Origin: Pseudomonas pseudonitroreducens
Lineage (GTDB): Bacteria > Pseudomonadota > Gammaproteobacteria > Pseudomonadales > Pseudomonadaceae
Length of the DNA stretch: 64,000 nucleotides
Direction of reading: 5' to 3'
Assembly (NCBI RefSeq): GCF_021603645.1
Contig: NZ_BQHJ01000002.1
Location: forward strand, 310,001-374,000
A model generated the notes under the pieces. It saw only the letters and a program-made list of their open reading frames with translations, had not been told where the DNA came from and searched no databases. Position numbers and translations under genes: made by a program. Shown in pieces: positions 39,073 to 48,472 of the stretch; the first letter of the stretch is position 1, and the number at the start of each line of letters is the position of its first letter.

Positions 39073-39825
39073 ATGCGACTTCTGAAACTTGCCGCCCTGG
39101 GCAGCATCTGCCTGTTACTGGGGGCGTGCCAGGGTCTGTTCAAGCCCTCCCTCGACGAGCCGCTGAGCGCGAGCCACACCGCCTTCGAACACGCGAAACC
39201 CGGCTGCCAGGACGAACAGTGCCCGCTGTTCAACCTCGATACCGTCAGCTTCGCCGACGAGCCGGCACTCAACGACGCGATCAACGCGCAACTGCTGCAA
39301 CTGGCCCGCGAAGGCGACGGTGCGGCCCCCGCCAGCCTGGACGTCTACGAGAAGCGCTTCCTCGATTCGGCCCAGCCCGGCTGGAGTTCCTACCTGCAAG
39401 CGAAGATCCGCGAACAGCATGACGGTCTGGTGATCATCGAGCTGTCCAGCTATCGCTTCACCGGCGGCGAGTACGGCCAGCCCGGCCGCGCGTTCATCAA
39501 TTATGATCGACGCATCCACAAGGTGCTCACCCTGCAGGACATTCTTCTGCCCGGCCAGGAGGACAACTTCTGGAAAGTGGCGCGCATGGCGCACCAGGCG
39601 TGGATCCTGCAGAACAAGCTGGACGAGCAGGACCCGAACTTCTCGAAGAACTGGCCATTCCAGCCGACCGAGCACTTCGCCCTGACCTTCGGCGCGCTGA
39701 CGCTCAAGTACGACATCGACCGCATCGCCCCGCATTCGGTCGGGCACCCGGAGCTGAAGATTCCGTACCCGCGCCTGAACGGCATCGTGAAGACCTATTA
39801 CTTCCCCGGGCGCGGGGCGCAGTAA
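39073..39825 (+). CDS. DUF3298 (RsiV-like) lipoprotein
   Basis: The 250-residue protein from the ATG at 39073 (MRLLKLAALG) has a type II signal with lipobox LLGAC (Cys about 19). The mature part fits the DUF4163/DUF3298 pair seen in RsiV and PdaC: VYEKRFLDSAQPGWSSYLQAKI, LSSYRFTGGEYGQPGRAFINYD and FALTFGALTLKYDIDRIAPHSVG. It therefore probably sits in the periplasm and may bind peptidoglycan or a lysozyme-like ligand, as RsiV does. It stands alone, divergent from nudF across 216 bp in which I see nothing else. Confidence 0.75.
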   Translation: MRLLKLAALGSICLLLGACQGLFKPSLDEPLSASHTAFEHAKPGCQDEQCPLFNLDTVSFADEPALNDAINAQLLQLAREGDGAAPASLDVYEKRFLDSAQPGWSSYLQAKIREQHDGLVIIELSSYRFTGGEYGQPGRAFINYDRRIHKVLTLQDILLPGQEDNFWKVARMAHQAWILQNKLDEQDPNFSKNWPFQPTEHFALTFGALTLKYDIDRIAPHSVGHPELKIPYPRLNGIVKTYYFPGRGAQ

Positions 39826-39833
39826 AGGTCCGG

Positions 39834-39909
39834 TTCGCGAGCAAGCTCGCTCCTACGAAGAGCACACTCGGCGTTACCGGCTACCTGCAGGAGCGAGCTT
39901 GCTCGCGAG
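39834..39909. repeat. REPIN, family A, inverted order
   Basis: Two family A elements arranged TTCGCGAGCAAGCTCGCTCC ... GGAGCGAGCTTGCTCGCGAG, about 30 bp apart, directly after the DUF3298 gene. Confidence 0.9.
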
Positions 39910-39945
39910 CAGCGTTACGCAGAAGTTCACAGCAGCCGGAAGCCA

Positions 39946-40006
39946 ATCGCGGACAAAGTCCGCTCCTACGCCCGGCCTGAGGGTAGGAGCGGACTCTGTC
40001 CGCGAT
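39946..40006. repeat. REPIN, family B
   Basis: Inverted family B pair (ATCGCGGACAAAGTCCGCTCC and GGAGCGGACTCTGTCCGCGAT) with a 13-bp spacer almost identical to that at 22730-22742 (CCCGGCCTGAG core), so the two loci share a recent ancestor element. Confidence 0.9.
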
Positions 40007-40042
40007 CGCTCAAAGCAACGCAAAATCCCGCTGCAATGCGCC

Positions 40043-41329
40043 TTACGCCGAAGCCGGCACTTTCACGCCCACACGCCCCAGCAGCAGCTGCAGCACACCC
40101 GCCACCACCAGCGCCGGCAGGGTCGCACCCAGGTCCGGCTGGCAGTTCGCCAGCAGGTGATACACCACCACGCCACCACCCCAGGCCAGCAGCGAGCCCC
40201 AGCGCAGGCCATGGGGAATCGCGGCCGGCGCGCGGCGACGGAGGACGAAGTGGTCGATCAGCACCACGCCGAACAGCGGCGCGAACACCGAGCCGATCAG
40301 CAGCAGGAAGTTCTGGTACTGCTCCAGCGGCGCGAACCAGGCGATCAGGGTACAGATCACGCCGATCGCCAGCGCCAGGTGTTCGACCTTGAGCGGCAGC
40401 AGGATGCCACTGGACACCGCGGCCGAGTGGATATCGGCGAAGGCCTTTTCCGACTCGTCGAGCAGGATCAGCAGCAGCGGGACGCCCATGCCCGCGCCGG
40501 CCAGCGCCAGCAATAGTGCATTGGCATCGCTGCCCTGGGCGAACGCCAGGGTGTAGGCGACACCCAGGCCCATCAGCCAGAAGCAACCGATGAAGAAGCC
40601 CAGTGCCGCGCCGGTGAAGGTGTGCCCGGCGCGCTTGCCGAAGCGCGAGTAGTCGGCGATCAGCGGCAGCCAGGACAGCGGCATGGCGATGGCGATATCG
40701 AAGCCCACGGCGAAGGATAGCGAACCGTCGCCGGCCTTGGCCCAGAGCGCCGCCAGGTCGGCGCGCTGGAACAGGTCAAAGGTCAGCCAGATGCACGCGG
40801 CGAGCAGCAGCCAGATGCCCCAGCGACGCAGCACCCGACGCACGAAGGCCAGCGGACCGGCGACCGCCAGCAGAGTTGCCAGCGCACCGAACACCAGGGT
40901 CCACAGCGCAGGGTTGGTCCAGGCGCCACCTTCGCCGAAGGCGCGGGTGGCCAGCAGGCTGGCGGCATCGCGCATGACGATGATCTCGAAGGCGCCCCAG
41001 CCGACCAGTTGCAGCAGGTTGAGCAGCGCCGGCAAAGCGGCGCCGTGACTGCCCAGGCTGAGCTTGAGCGAGGCCATGGCGGACAGGCCGGTGTCGGTGC
41101 CGATCACCCCGGCGCTGGCCAGCAGCAGCACGCCGACCAGGGTGCCGAGCAGGATCGCGCCCAGCGCGCCGGCCAGGCCCAGGCCCGGCGCCAGCAGCGC
41201 GCCGGTCTGCAGCACCATCAGGCCGATGCCCAGGGAGAACCAGAGGGAGAACAGGTCGCGCAGGCCGAGCACACGCTGGGCGCTGCCCACGGCGGAGGTC
41301 GGTGAATAATCGATGGCGGTAGTGGTCAC
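40043..41329 (-). CDS. cytX: CytX, putative hydroxymethylpyrimidine permease (NCS1 family)
   Basis: Probable importer of the thiamine pyrimidine precursor HMP. The 428-residue protein has 11-12 membrane helices of the cytosine/purine permease family, with LFSLWFSLGIGLMVLQTGALL in helix 1 and GWGAFEIIVMRDAA in helix 3. It starts at a GTG (41329) with a weak ribosome site. It lies 116 bp after thiC on the same strand; thiC linkage is the main evidence for HMP rather than cytosine as substrate. It is probably expressed from the TPP-riboswitch transcript. Confidence 0.85.
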   Translation of the reverse strand: MTTTAIDYSPTSAVGSAQRVLGLRDLFSLWFSLGIGLMVLQTGALLAPGLGLAGALGAILLGTLVGVLLLASAGVIGTDTGLSAMASLKLSLGSHGAALPALLNLLQLVGWGAFEIIVMRDAASLLATRAFGEGGAWTNPALWTLVFGALATLLAVAGPLAFVRRVLRRWGIWLLLAACIWLTFDLFQRADLAALWAKAGDGSLSFAVGFDIAIAMPLSWLPLIADYSRFGKRAGHTFTGAALGFFIGCFWLMGLGVAYTLAFAQGSDANALLLALAGAGMGVPLLLILLDESEKAFADIHSAAVSSGILLPLKVEHLALAIGVICTLIAWFAPLEQYQNFLLLIGSVFAPLFGVVLIDHFVLRRRAPAAIPHGLRWGSLLAWGGGVVVYHLLANCQPDLGATLPALVVAGVLQLLLGRVGVKVPASA

Positions 41330-41369
41330 GATGCGTGCAGGGCTCGAATAATTGTTGGAATTGGGCGAC

Positions 41370-41442
41370 AGGCTTCAGGCGGCAGGCAGCAGGCGCCGAG
41401 CGGCTCCTTGCTCTTGCCTGCAGCCTGCCGCTTGTAGCTGAG
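41370..41442. repeat. Intergenic repeat, family E, inverted pair
   Basis: GGCTTCAGGCGGCAGGCAGC is followed by an inverted version (GCCTGCAGCCTGCCGCTTGTAGC) in the thiC-cytX gap. It is related to the elements at 36741 and 50428 and might act as a processing site between the two genes. Confidence 0.6.
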
Positions 41443-41445
41443 TCG

Positions 41446-43537
<2,092 letters not shown>

Positions 43538-43719
43538 CAAGAACGCCCGCAGTCTAATCAAGTGCACTGCGATAAGCCAACGCCGTCTGACCGAAAACTG
43601 CCGAAGTACTTGCAGCCAGCTACACTCCTGCCTCGGAAGGCTCGTACGAACGCGCCTTGACCGCCACCGGCGGCGACCGTAGCCTTGCCCCACCTCGCAT
43701 CACTTTCCAGGATGAACGA

Positions 43720-45174
43720 ATGCTGCGCAGACTCTCTCTGGCTGTCGCTGTAGCCGCAACGACAGGCTTTGCCTGGGCTGCACAGCCCGCTCCGGCCGCT
43801 CCCTCGCTCCCCACCAAGACGGACCTGATCAACGTCTATAAAGACGCCGTCGACAACAACGCCGACCTTGCCGCCGCCCAGGCCGATTACCTGGCGCGCA
43901 AGGAAGCAGTGCCCCAGGCGCGCTCCGGCCTGCTGCCGCAGATCAATGCTGGCGCCAGCACCGGGTCGACCCGTACTTCGCTGGATACCCCCAGCGCCAC
44001 GCTGAACCGCAACACCCAGCTGGTACAGGCGAGCCTGAGCCAGCCGCTGTTCCGCGCGGACCGCTGGTTCCAGCTCAAGGCCGCGGAAAACACCACCGAA
44101 CAGGCCCAGCTGGAATTCTCCGCGACCCAGCAACAGCTGATCCTGCAGACTGCCCAGACCTATTTCGGCGTGCTCCGTGCCCAGGACAACCTGGCCGCCA
44201 GCAAGGCCGAGGAAGCAGCGTTCAAGCGCCAGCTCGACCAGTCCAATGAGCGCTTCGACGTCGGCCTGTCCGACAAGACCGACGTGCTCGAATCCCAGGC
44301 CAGCTACGACACCGCGCGGGCCAACCGCCTGGTCGCCGAGCAGCAGGTGGATGACGCCTTCCAGGCCCTGGTGACCCTGACCAACCGCGAGTACAGCGCC
44401 ATCGAGGGCATCCTCCACTCGCTGCCGGTGGTGGCGCCGGTTCCCAACGACGCCAAGGCCTGGGTGGACACCTCGGTGCAGCAGAACCTGCGCCTGCAGG
44501 CCAGCAACTACGCGGTCGACGCCGCCGAAGAGAGCCTGCGCCAGCGCAAGGCCGGCCACCTGCCGACCGTCGACGCCGTGGCCCAGTACCAGAAGGGCGA
44601 CAACGATGCCCTGGGCTTCTCCAACTCCGGCGTACCGGGCGAGCCGCACTACGGCAAGTACGTCGACCAGACCAGTATCGGCCTGCAACTGAGCGTGCCG
44701 ATCTACAGCGGCGGCCTGACCAGTTCCCAGGTCCGCGAGGCCTACCAGCGCCTGAACCAGAGCGAGCAGCTGCGCGAGAGCCAGCGCCGCCAGGTGGTGC
44801 AGGACGCCCGCAACCAGCATCGCGCGGTGAACACCGACGTGGAGCAGGTGAAAGCGCGTCGCCAGGCGATCATCTCCAACCAGAGCTCGCTGGAAGCCAC
44901 CGAGATCGGTTACCAGGTTGGTACCCGCAATATCGTCGACGTACTGGACGCCCAGCGTTCCCTGTACAACTCGGTGCGCGACTACAACAACACCCGCTAC
45001 GACTACATCCTCGACAACCTCAGCCTCAAGCAGACCGCCGGCACCCTCGCGCCGAGCGACCTGGAGGCACTGGGCGCGTACCTGAAGCCGGACTACAACC
45101 CGGACAAGGACTTTCTGCCGCCGGACCTGGCCAAGGCCGCCGAGGCGCAGCTCAAGGCCGGTTCGAAGTACTGA
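43720..45174 (+). CDS. opmH: TolC/OpmH-type outer-membrane efflux channel
   Basis: Trimeric outer-membrane exit duct for type I secretion and tripartite efflux. The 484-residue protein from the ATG at 43720 (MLRRLSLAVAVA) has a signal peptide ending AWA-AQ, and two OEP repeats: LINVYKDAVDNNADLAAAQA, LVQASLSQPLFRADRW, then LSVPIYSGGLTSSQVREAYQRL and VGTRNIVDVLDAQRSLYNS. The length and the position next to thiC and nudF-yqiB match P. aeruginosa OpmH, the closest TolC homologue there. It is convergent with the aldolase gene across the tandem repeat array. Confidence 0.93.
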   Translation: MLRRLSLAVAVAATTGFAWAAQPAPAAPSLPTKTDLINVYKDAVDNNADLAAAQADYLARKEAVPQARSGLLPQINAGASTGSTRTSLDTPSATLNRNTQLVQASLSQPLFRADRWFQLKAAENTTEQAQLEFSATQQQLILQTAQTYFGVLRAQDNLAASKAEEAAFKRQLDQSNERFDVGLSDKTDVLESQASYDTARANRLVAEQQVDDAFQALVTLTNREYSAIEGILHSLPVVAPVPNDAKAWVDTSVQQNLRLQASNYAVDAAEESLRQRKAGHLPTVDAVAQYQKGDNDALGFSNSGVPGEPHYGKYVDQTSIGLQLSVPIYSGGLTSSQVREAYQRLNQSEQLRESQRRQVVQDARNQHRAVNTDVEQVKARRQAIISNQSSLEATEIGYQVGTRNIVDVLDAQRSLYNSVRDYNNTRYDYILDNLSLKQTAGTLAPSDLEALGAYLKPDYNPDKDFLPPDLAKAAEAQLKAGSKY

Positions 45175-45186
45175 TCCCGCCCCACG

Positions 45187-45215
45187 AAAAAGCCCCGCGA
45201 TGCGGGGCTTTTTCT
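45187..45215 (+). terminator. Intrinsic terminator of the TolC/OpmH gene
   Basis: Stem AAAAAGCCCCGC / GCGGGGCTTTTT with a short loop followed by CTTTT, 13 bp after the stop codon. Confidence 0.9.
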
Positions 45216-45256
45216 TTTCAGCCATACAGCCCGCCCCGCCAGGGGCCACACAGTGC

Positions 45257-45770
45257 GTAGGAGCGGACTCTGTCCGCGATTGGTTGAACCCCACGCCAAG
45301 CCCATCAACGGAGCCGCCGAGTAGACATCGCGGACGAAGTCCGCTCCTGCGCAAACCTTATTCCATGCGTAGGAGCGGACTCTGTCCGCGATTGGTTGAA
45401 CCCCGCGCCAAGCCCATCTACGGAGCCGCCGAGGAGACATCGCGAACGAAGTCCGCTCCTACGCAAGCCTTATTCCATGCGTAGGAGCGGACTCTGTCCG
45501 CGATTGGTTGAACCACGCGCCAAGCCCATCAACGGAGCCGCCGAGGAAACATCGCGGACGAAGTCCGCTCCTACACAAACCTTATTCCATGCGTAGGGGC
45601 GGACTCTGTCCGCGATTGGTTGGACCACGCGCCAAGCTCATCAACGGAGCCGCCGAGGAGACATCGCGGACGAAGTCCGCTCCTACGCAAGCCTTATTCC
45701 GTGCGTAGGGGCGGACTCTGCCCGCAATTGGATGAACCGCGCCCGAGGGCCAGAATCGGAGTGGCCGAGT
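45257..45770. repeat. Tandem array of 112-bp family B REPIN units (four full copies and a degenerate fifth)
   Basis: Units start at 45257, 45369, 45481, 45593 and 45705, exactly 112 bp apart. Each contains an inverted pair of family B REP elements (GTAGGAGCGGACTCTGTCCG and CGGACGAAGTCCGCTCCTAC) joined by about 45 bp that include a CCAAGCCCATCAACGGAGCC core, and ends with CAAACCTTATTCCATGC or a close variant. The first four copies differ by a few substitutions only. The fifth is strongly diverged after 30 bp and stops at the 3' end of the aldolase gene. The array fills the whole gap between two convergent genes. Confidence 0.95.
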
Positions 45771-45772
45771 GA

Positions 45773-46561
45773 TCAGTCGCGGTAGCCCGGCGAGACGCGA
45801 TCCAGCATGCGCAACAGCGCCGACCAGGCCAGGTCGTAGCCATCCGGATCGCTCAGCTCGCCTTCGGCCAGCGGCCGCGCCGGGGCGTTGAACTGTTGCT
45901 CGGTGTGACGACACACCTCCTCCGGTGGAATCACCAGCTCGCCGCCCGCCTGGGCCGCCAACTGGATGTCGCAGGCCTTCTCCAGGTAGTACATGCGCAG
46001 GAACGCCTGCTGCACTGTCTGCCCCACCGTCAGCAGACCGTGGTTGCGCAGCATCAGGCCATAGTGATCGCCCAGGTCACGCACCAGGCGCTCCTGCTCG
46101 TCCATGGACAGGGCGATGCCTTCGTAGTCGTGGTAGCCCAGGCGCCCGTAGAACTCCAGGGAGATCTGGTTCAGCGGCAGCAATCCGCAGGCTTGCGCCG
46201 CCACCGCGCAACCCGCGCGGGTATGCGTGTGCAGCACGCACTGGGCGTCGTCGCGAGCGCCGTGGATGGCGCTGTGGATCACGAAGCCGGCCGGGTTGAC
46301 CTTGTACGGCGACGGCTCCACCGCATGGCCGCCGAGATCGATCTTCACCAGGCTGGAAGCGGTGATTTCGTCGAACATCAGGCCGTAGGGGTTGATCAGG
46401 AAATGGTGTTCGGGACCGGGAATACGCACCGAGATATGGGTGAAGATCAGGTCGGTCATGCGGTAGTGCGCGATCAGGCGGTAGCAGGCCGCCAGCTCCT
46501 CGCGCAGCTTCCATTCCTCGGGCGAACAGGTGGCGCGGCTGGGCGCCTGCAGCGACGTCAT
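45773..46561 (-). CDS. Class II aldolase/adducin-family protein
   Basis: Zinc-dependent aldolases or decarboxylases of this family act on sugar phosphates or hydroxy-keto acids. The 262-residue protein has the AraD/FucA-like metal ligands: HTHTRAG (two His, about 112-114) and a later His in LMLRNHGLLTVG (about 172), with FTHISVRIPG and INPYGLMFDEITASSLVKID at the substrate site. The conserved catalytic Glu/Tyr of true L-fuculose-phosphate aldolases is not evident to me, so the reaction is open. It lies 65 bp after the binding-protein gene, in the same direction. Confidence 0.85.
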   Translation of the reverse strand: MTSLQAPSRATCSPEEWKLREELAACYRLIAHYRMTDLIFTHISVRIPGPEHHFLINPYGLMFDEITASSLVKIDLGGHAVEPSPYKVNPAGFVIHSAIHGARDDAQCVLHTHTRAGCAVAAQACGLLPLNQISLEFYGRLGYHDYEGIALSMDEQERLVRDLGDHYGLMLRNHGLLTVGQTVQQAFLRMYYLEKACDIQLAAQAGGELVIPPEEVCRHTEQQFNAPARPLAEGELSDPDGYDLAWSALLRMLDRVSPGYRD

Positions 46562-46626
46562 GGTGCACTTCTCCTCAAGGCAAAAGACGCCGGGGCGGAG
46601 GCCCCGGCGCCACGCTCACGTTCTGG

Positions 46627-47700
46627 TTACTGCGCGGCCCAGGCGTTGAAGCGCTCTTCCAGCTCCTCGCCATGGTCAACCCAGAACTCGTCGTCCATCG
46701 CCAGGCCCTGGGGCAGGTTCTGCGTCGAGGTCGGCACCCAGCCGGCGAGATCGGACGGCAGGCGTTCGGCGGCCTGCTTGTTGGTCGGACCATACGCAAT
46801 GTGCTTCACGTAGTCGACCTGGGCATCGGGCTGATTGGCGAAGGCGATGAAGCGCTTCGCCGCATCGACATGCTGCGAGCCCTTGATGATCGCCCAGTAG
46901 TCCATGCCGTACAGGCTGCCCGGCCAGACCAGCTGCAGGTTGCGCCCGCCCTTGTAGGCATCGGCGATACGCCCGGTGTAGGTGGTGGTCATAACCACGT
47001 CACCGGCGGCCAGCCACTGCGCCGGTTGTGCGCCGGCTTCCCACCACTGCACGTAGGGCTTGATCTGGTTGAGCTTGGCGAAGGCACGATCGACGCCGGC
47101 CTTGGTGGCCAGCTCCTTGTAGACGTCCGCCGGCTTCACGCCGTCGGCCATCAGGGCGAACTCCAGGTTGTAGATGGCGCGCTTGCGCAGGCCACGCTTG
47201 CCGGGGAATTTCTTCACGTCCCAGAAATCCGCCCAGGACTGCGGCGCCGGCTTGAGCTTGTCGGCGTCGTAGGCGATGGCGACGCCCCATACCAGCGCAG
47301 CCGAGCCGCAATCCTTGGCGGCATTCGGGATCAGCTGGTCCTTGCCGCCGATCTGCTGCCAGTCCAGTGGTACGAACAGGCCTTCATCGCAACCTCGGGC
47401 CAGGTCCGGGCCCTCGATCTGCACCACGTCCCAGTCGGCATGGCCGGTGTCGGCCATCACCTTGATGCGCGCCATTTCGCCGTTGTATTCGCTCTGGGTC
47501 ACGCCGACCCCGGATTGCTTGCTGAACGGCTGGAAGAAGGCCGCGTCCTGGGCCTTCTGGCCCGCGCCGCCATAACCGACCACCACCATGTTCTCGGCGG
47601 CCTGGGCGACGCCGCAGCACAGCCCGAGGGCGAGCAGCAGTGGCGCGGCGGCGGTCTTGCGGAAGAAGCGTTTGTGGAAAGTGCTTTGACGCAAAGTCAT
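46627..47700 (-). CDS. ABC transporter periplasmic binding protein, polyamine-type (PotD/PotF-like)
   Basis: The 357-residue protein from the ATG at 47700 (MTLRQSTFHKRFF) has a Sec signal peptide (cut probably at AQA-AE, near 38) and the extracellular solute-binding fold of the spermidine/putrescine group: MVVVGYGGAGQKAQDAAFFQPF, GEMARIKVMADTGHADWDVVQIEG, VIAYDADKL-like segment, and VMTTTYTGRIADAY. The ligand is unknown. No permease or ATPase gene accompanies it in the window, which is unusual for an ABC importer. It is divergent from the cupin gene. Confidence 0.85.
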   Translation of the reverse strand: MTLRQSTFHKRFFRKTAAAPLLLALGLCCGVAQAAENMVVVGYGGAGQKAQDAAFFQPFSKQSGVGVTQSEYNGEMARIKVMADTGHADWDVVQIEGPDLARGCDEGLFVPLDWQQIGGKDQLIPNAAKDCGSAALVWGVAIAYDADKLKPAPQSWADFWDVKKFPGKRGLRKRAIYNLEFALMADGVKPADVYKELATKAGVDRAFAKLNQIKPYVQWWEAGAQPAQWLAAGDVVMTTTYTGRIADAYKGGRNLQLVWPGSLYGMDYWAIIKGSQHVDAAKRFIAFANQPDAQVDYVKHIAYGPTNKQAAERLPSDLAGWVPTSTQNLPQGLAMDDEFWVDHGEELEERFNAWAAQ

Positions 47701-48051
47701 CGGGCATACCCCCAGTCGTAGGTGGCAGCGGGCGCAGCCGGAATGGCCGCACACACGCAGGACGGGCGCGCCGGAACCACGGAGCAAGAAAGACAGGGCA
47801 GAGATGAATCGATTGCCAGCGGGTGGACCCGCCGTGCGAGGGGGGACCGTACGGGACGGTTCATGCGCCTCTCCTCTTGTAGTTGTTGTGGAGCACGTCG
47901 CGGTTGCCCCCGGAAAACTCCGGGAGCGGCATCGAAACTACCCAGTCACTTTTAAAAAAACAAGTTGATTTTTTACTGGCGGTAAATTTCCATAGAGAGA
48001 ACTTAAACAACAATTGCTTAGAAAGCATTGCCCGCCCCAGGAGAAGCCGCC
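47701..48051. promoter_or_regulatory. Divergent control region of the accessory cluster
   Basis: The 351-bp gap between the binding-protein and cupin genes. It contains an AT-rich tract at 47945-48010 unlike the surrounding GC-rich DNA, a small perfect hairpin CCCGGA-AAAC-TCCGGG at 47909-47924, and a near-palindrome CAATTGCTT-AGA-AAGCATTG at 48011-48030 about 22 bp before the cupin start. The last is a possible operator for the XRE-cupin regulator; this is inference. Confidence 0.4.
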
Positions 48052-48402
48052 GTGTCCCAGGTTCGCCACTTCCAGCAATCCGCCCTGCAGTTCCAGCCCT
48101 ACGGCGGACAAGACATCGAACGCGCCGCCATCTGCCGCCTGATCGGCCCGGCGGACAGCGAAACCATGGGCGCCGGCCTGGCTCGCTTCGACGGCGTTTC
48201 CATCGAGTGGACAGTGCTCTACGACGAACTGATCGTGGTGCTGGAAGGCAACTTCCGCCTGCGCCTGGCCGACCAGGTGATCGAGGCCAAGCCGGGCGAT
48301 GTGATCTGGGTGCCGGAGCGCACGCCGCTGGCCTACGAAGGCGAGAAAGCCTGCGTCTTCTACGCCCTCTATCCGGTGGACTGGCAGGCGCGCAACGCTT
48401 GA
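48052..48402 (+). CDS. Small EutQ-like cupin protein
   Basis: The 116-residue protein starts at a GTG (48052) with AGGAGAAG about 9 bases upstream. It is a single cupin barrel: YDELIVVLEGNFRLRLADQVIEAKPGDVIWVPERTPLAYEG, close to the EutQ/DUF861 type, in which the usual metal-binding His residues are partly replaced, so it may not be metal-dependent. Because it precedes the flavoenzyme by 70 bp on the same strand, it may assist the same pathway, for example as an isomerase or ligand-binding protein. Confidence 0.8.
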   Translation: MSQVRHFQQSALQFQPYGGQDIERAAICRLIGPADSETMGAGLARFDGVSIEWTVLYDELIVVLEGNFRLRLADQVIEAKPGDVIWVPERTPLAYEGEKACVFYALYPVDWQARNA

Positions 48403-48472
48403 GTCCAACCTCCGGCCGCCGACGCGGCCGATGCTTCAACGCTGCACCACAACAAGAATCCGGAGTTGCCCG

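Noticed and set aside
45200-45708. Three short similar peptides on the plus strand that look like a repeated protein family.
   Set aside because: They come from reading the 112-bp repeat array in successive frames; the period is not a multiple of three.
45257-45770. Possible CRISPR array.
   Set aside because: The whole 112-bp unit, spacer included, is repeated, whereas a CRISPR array has unique spacers; no cas gene is nearby.
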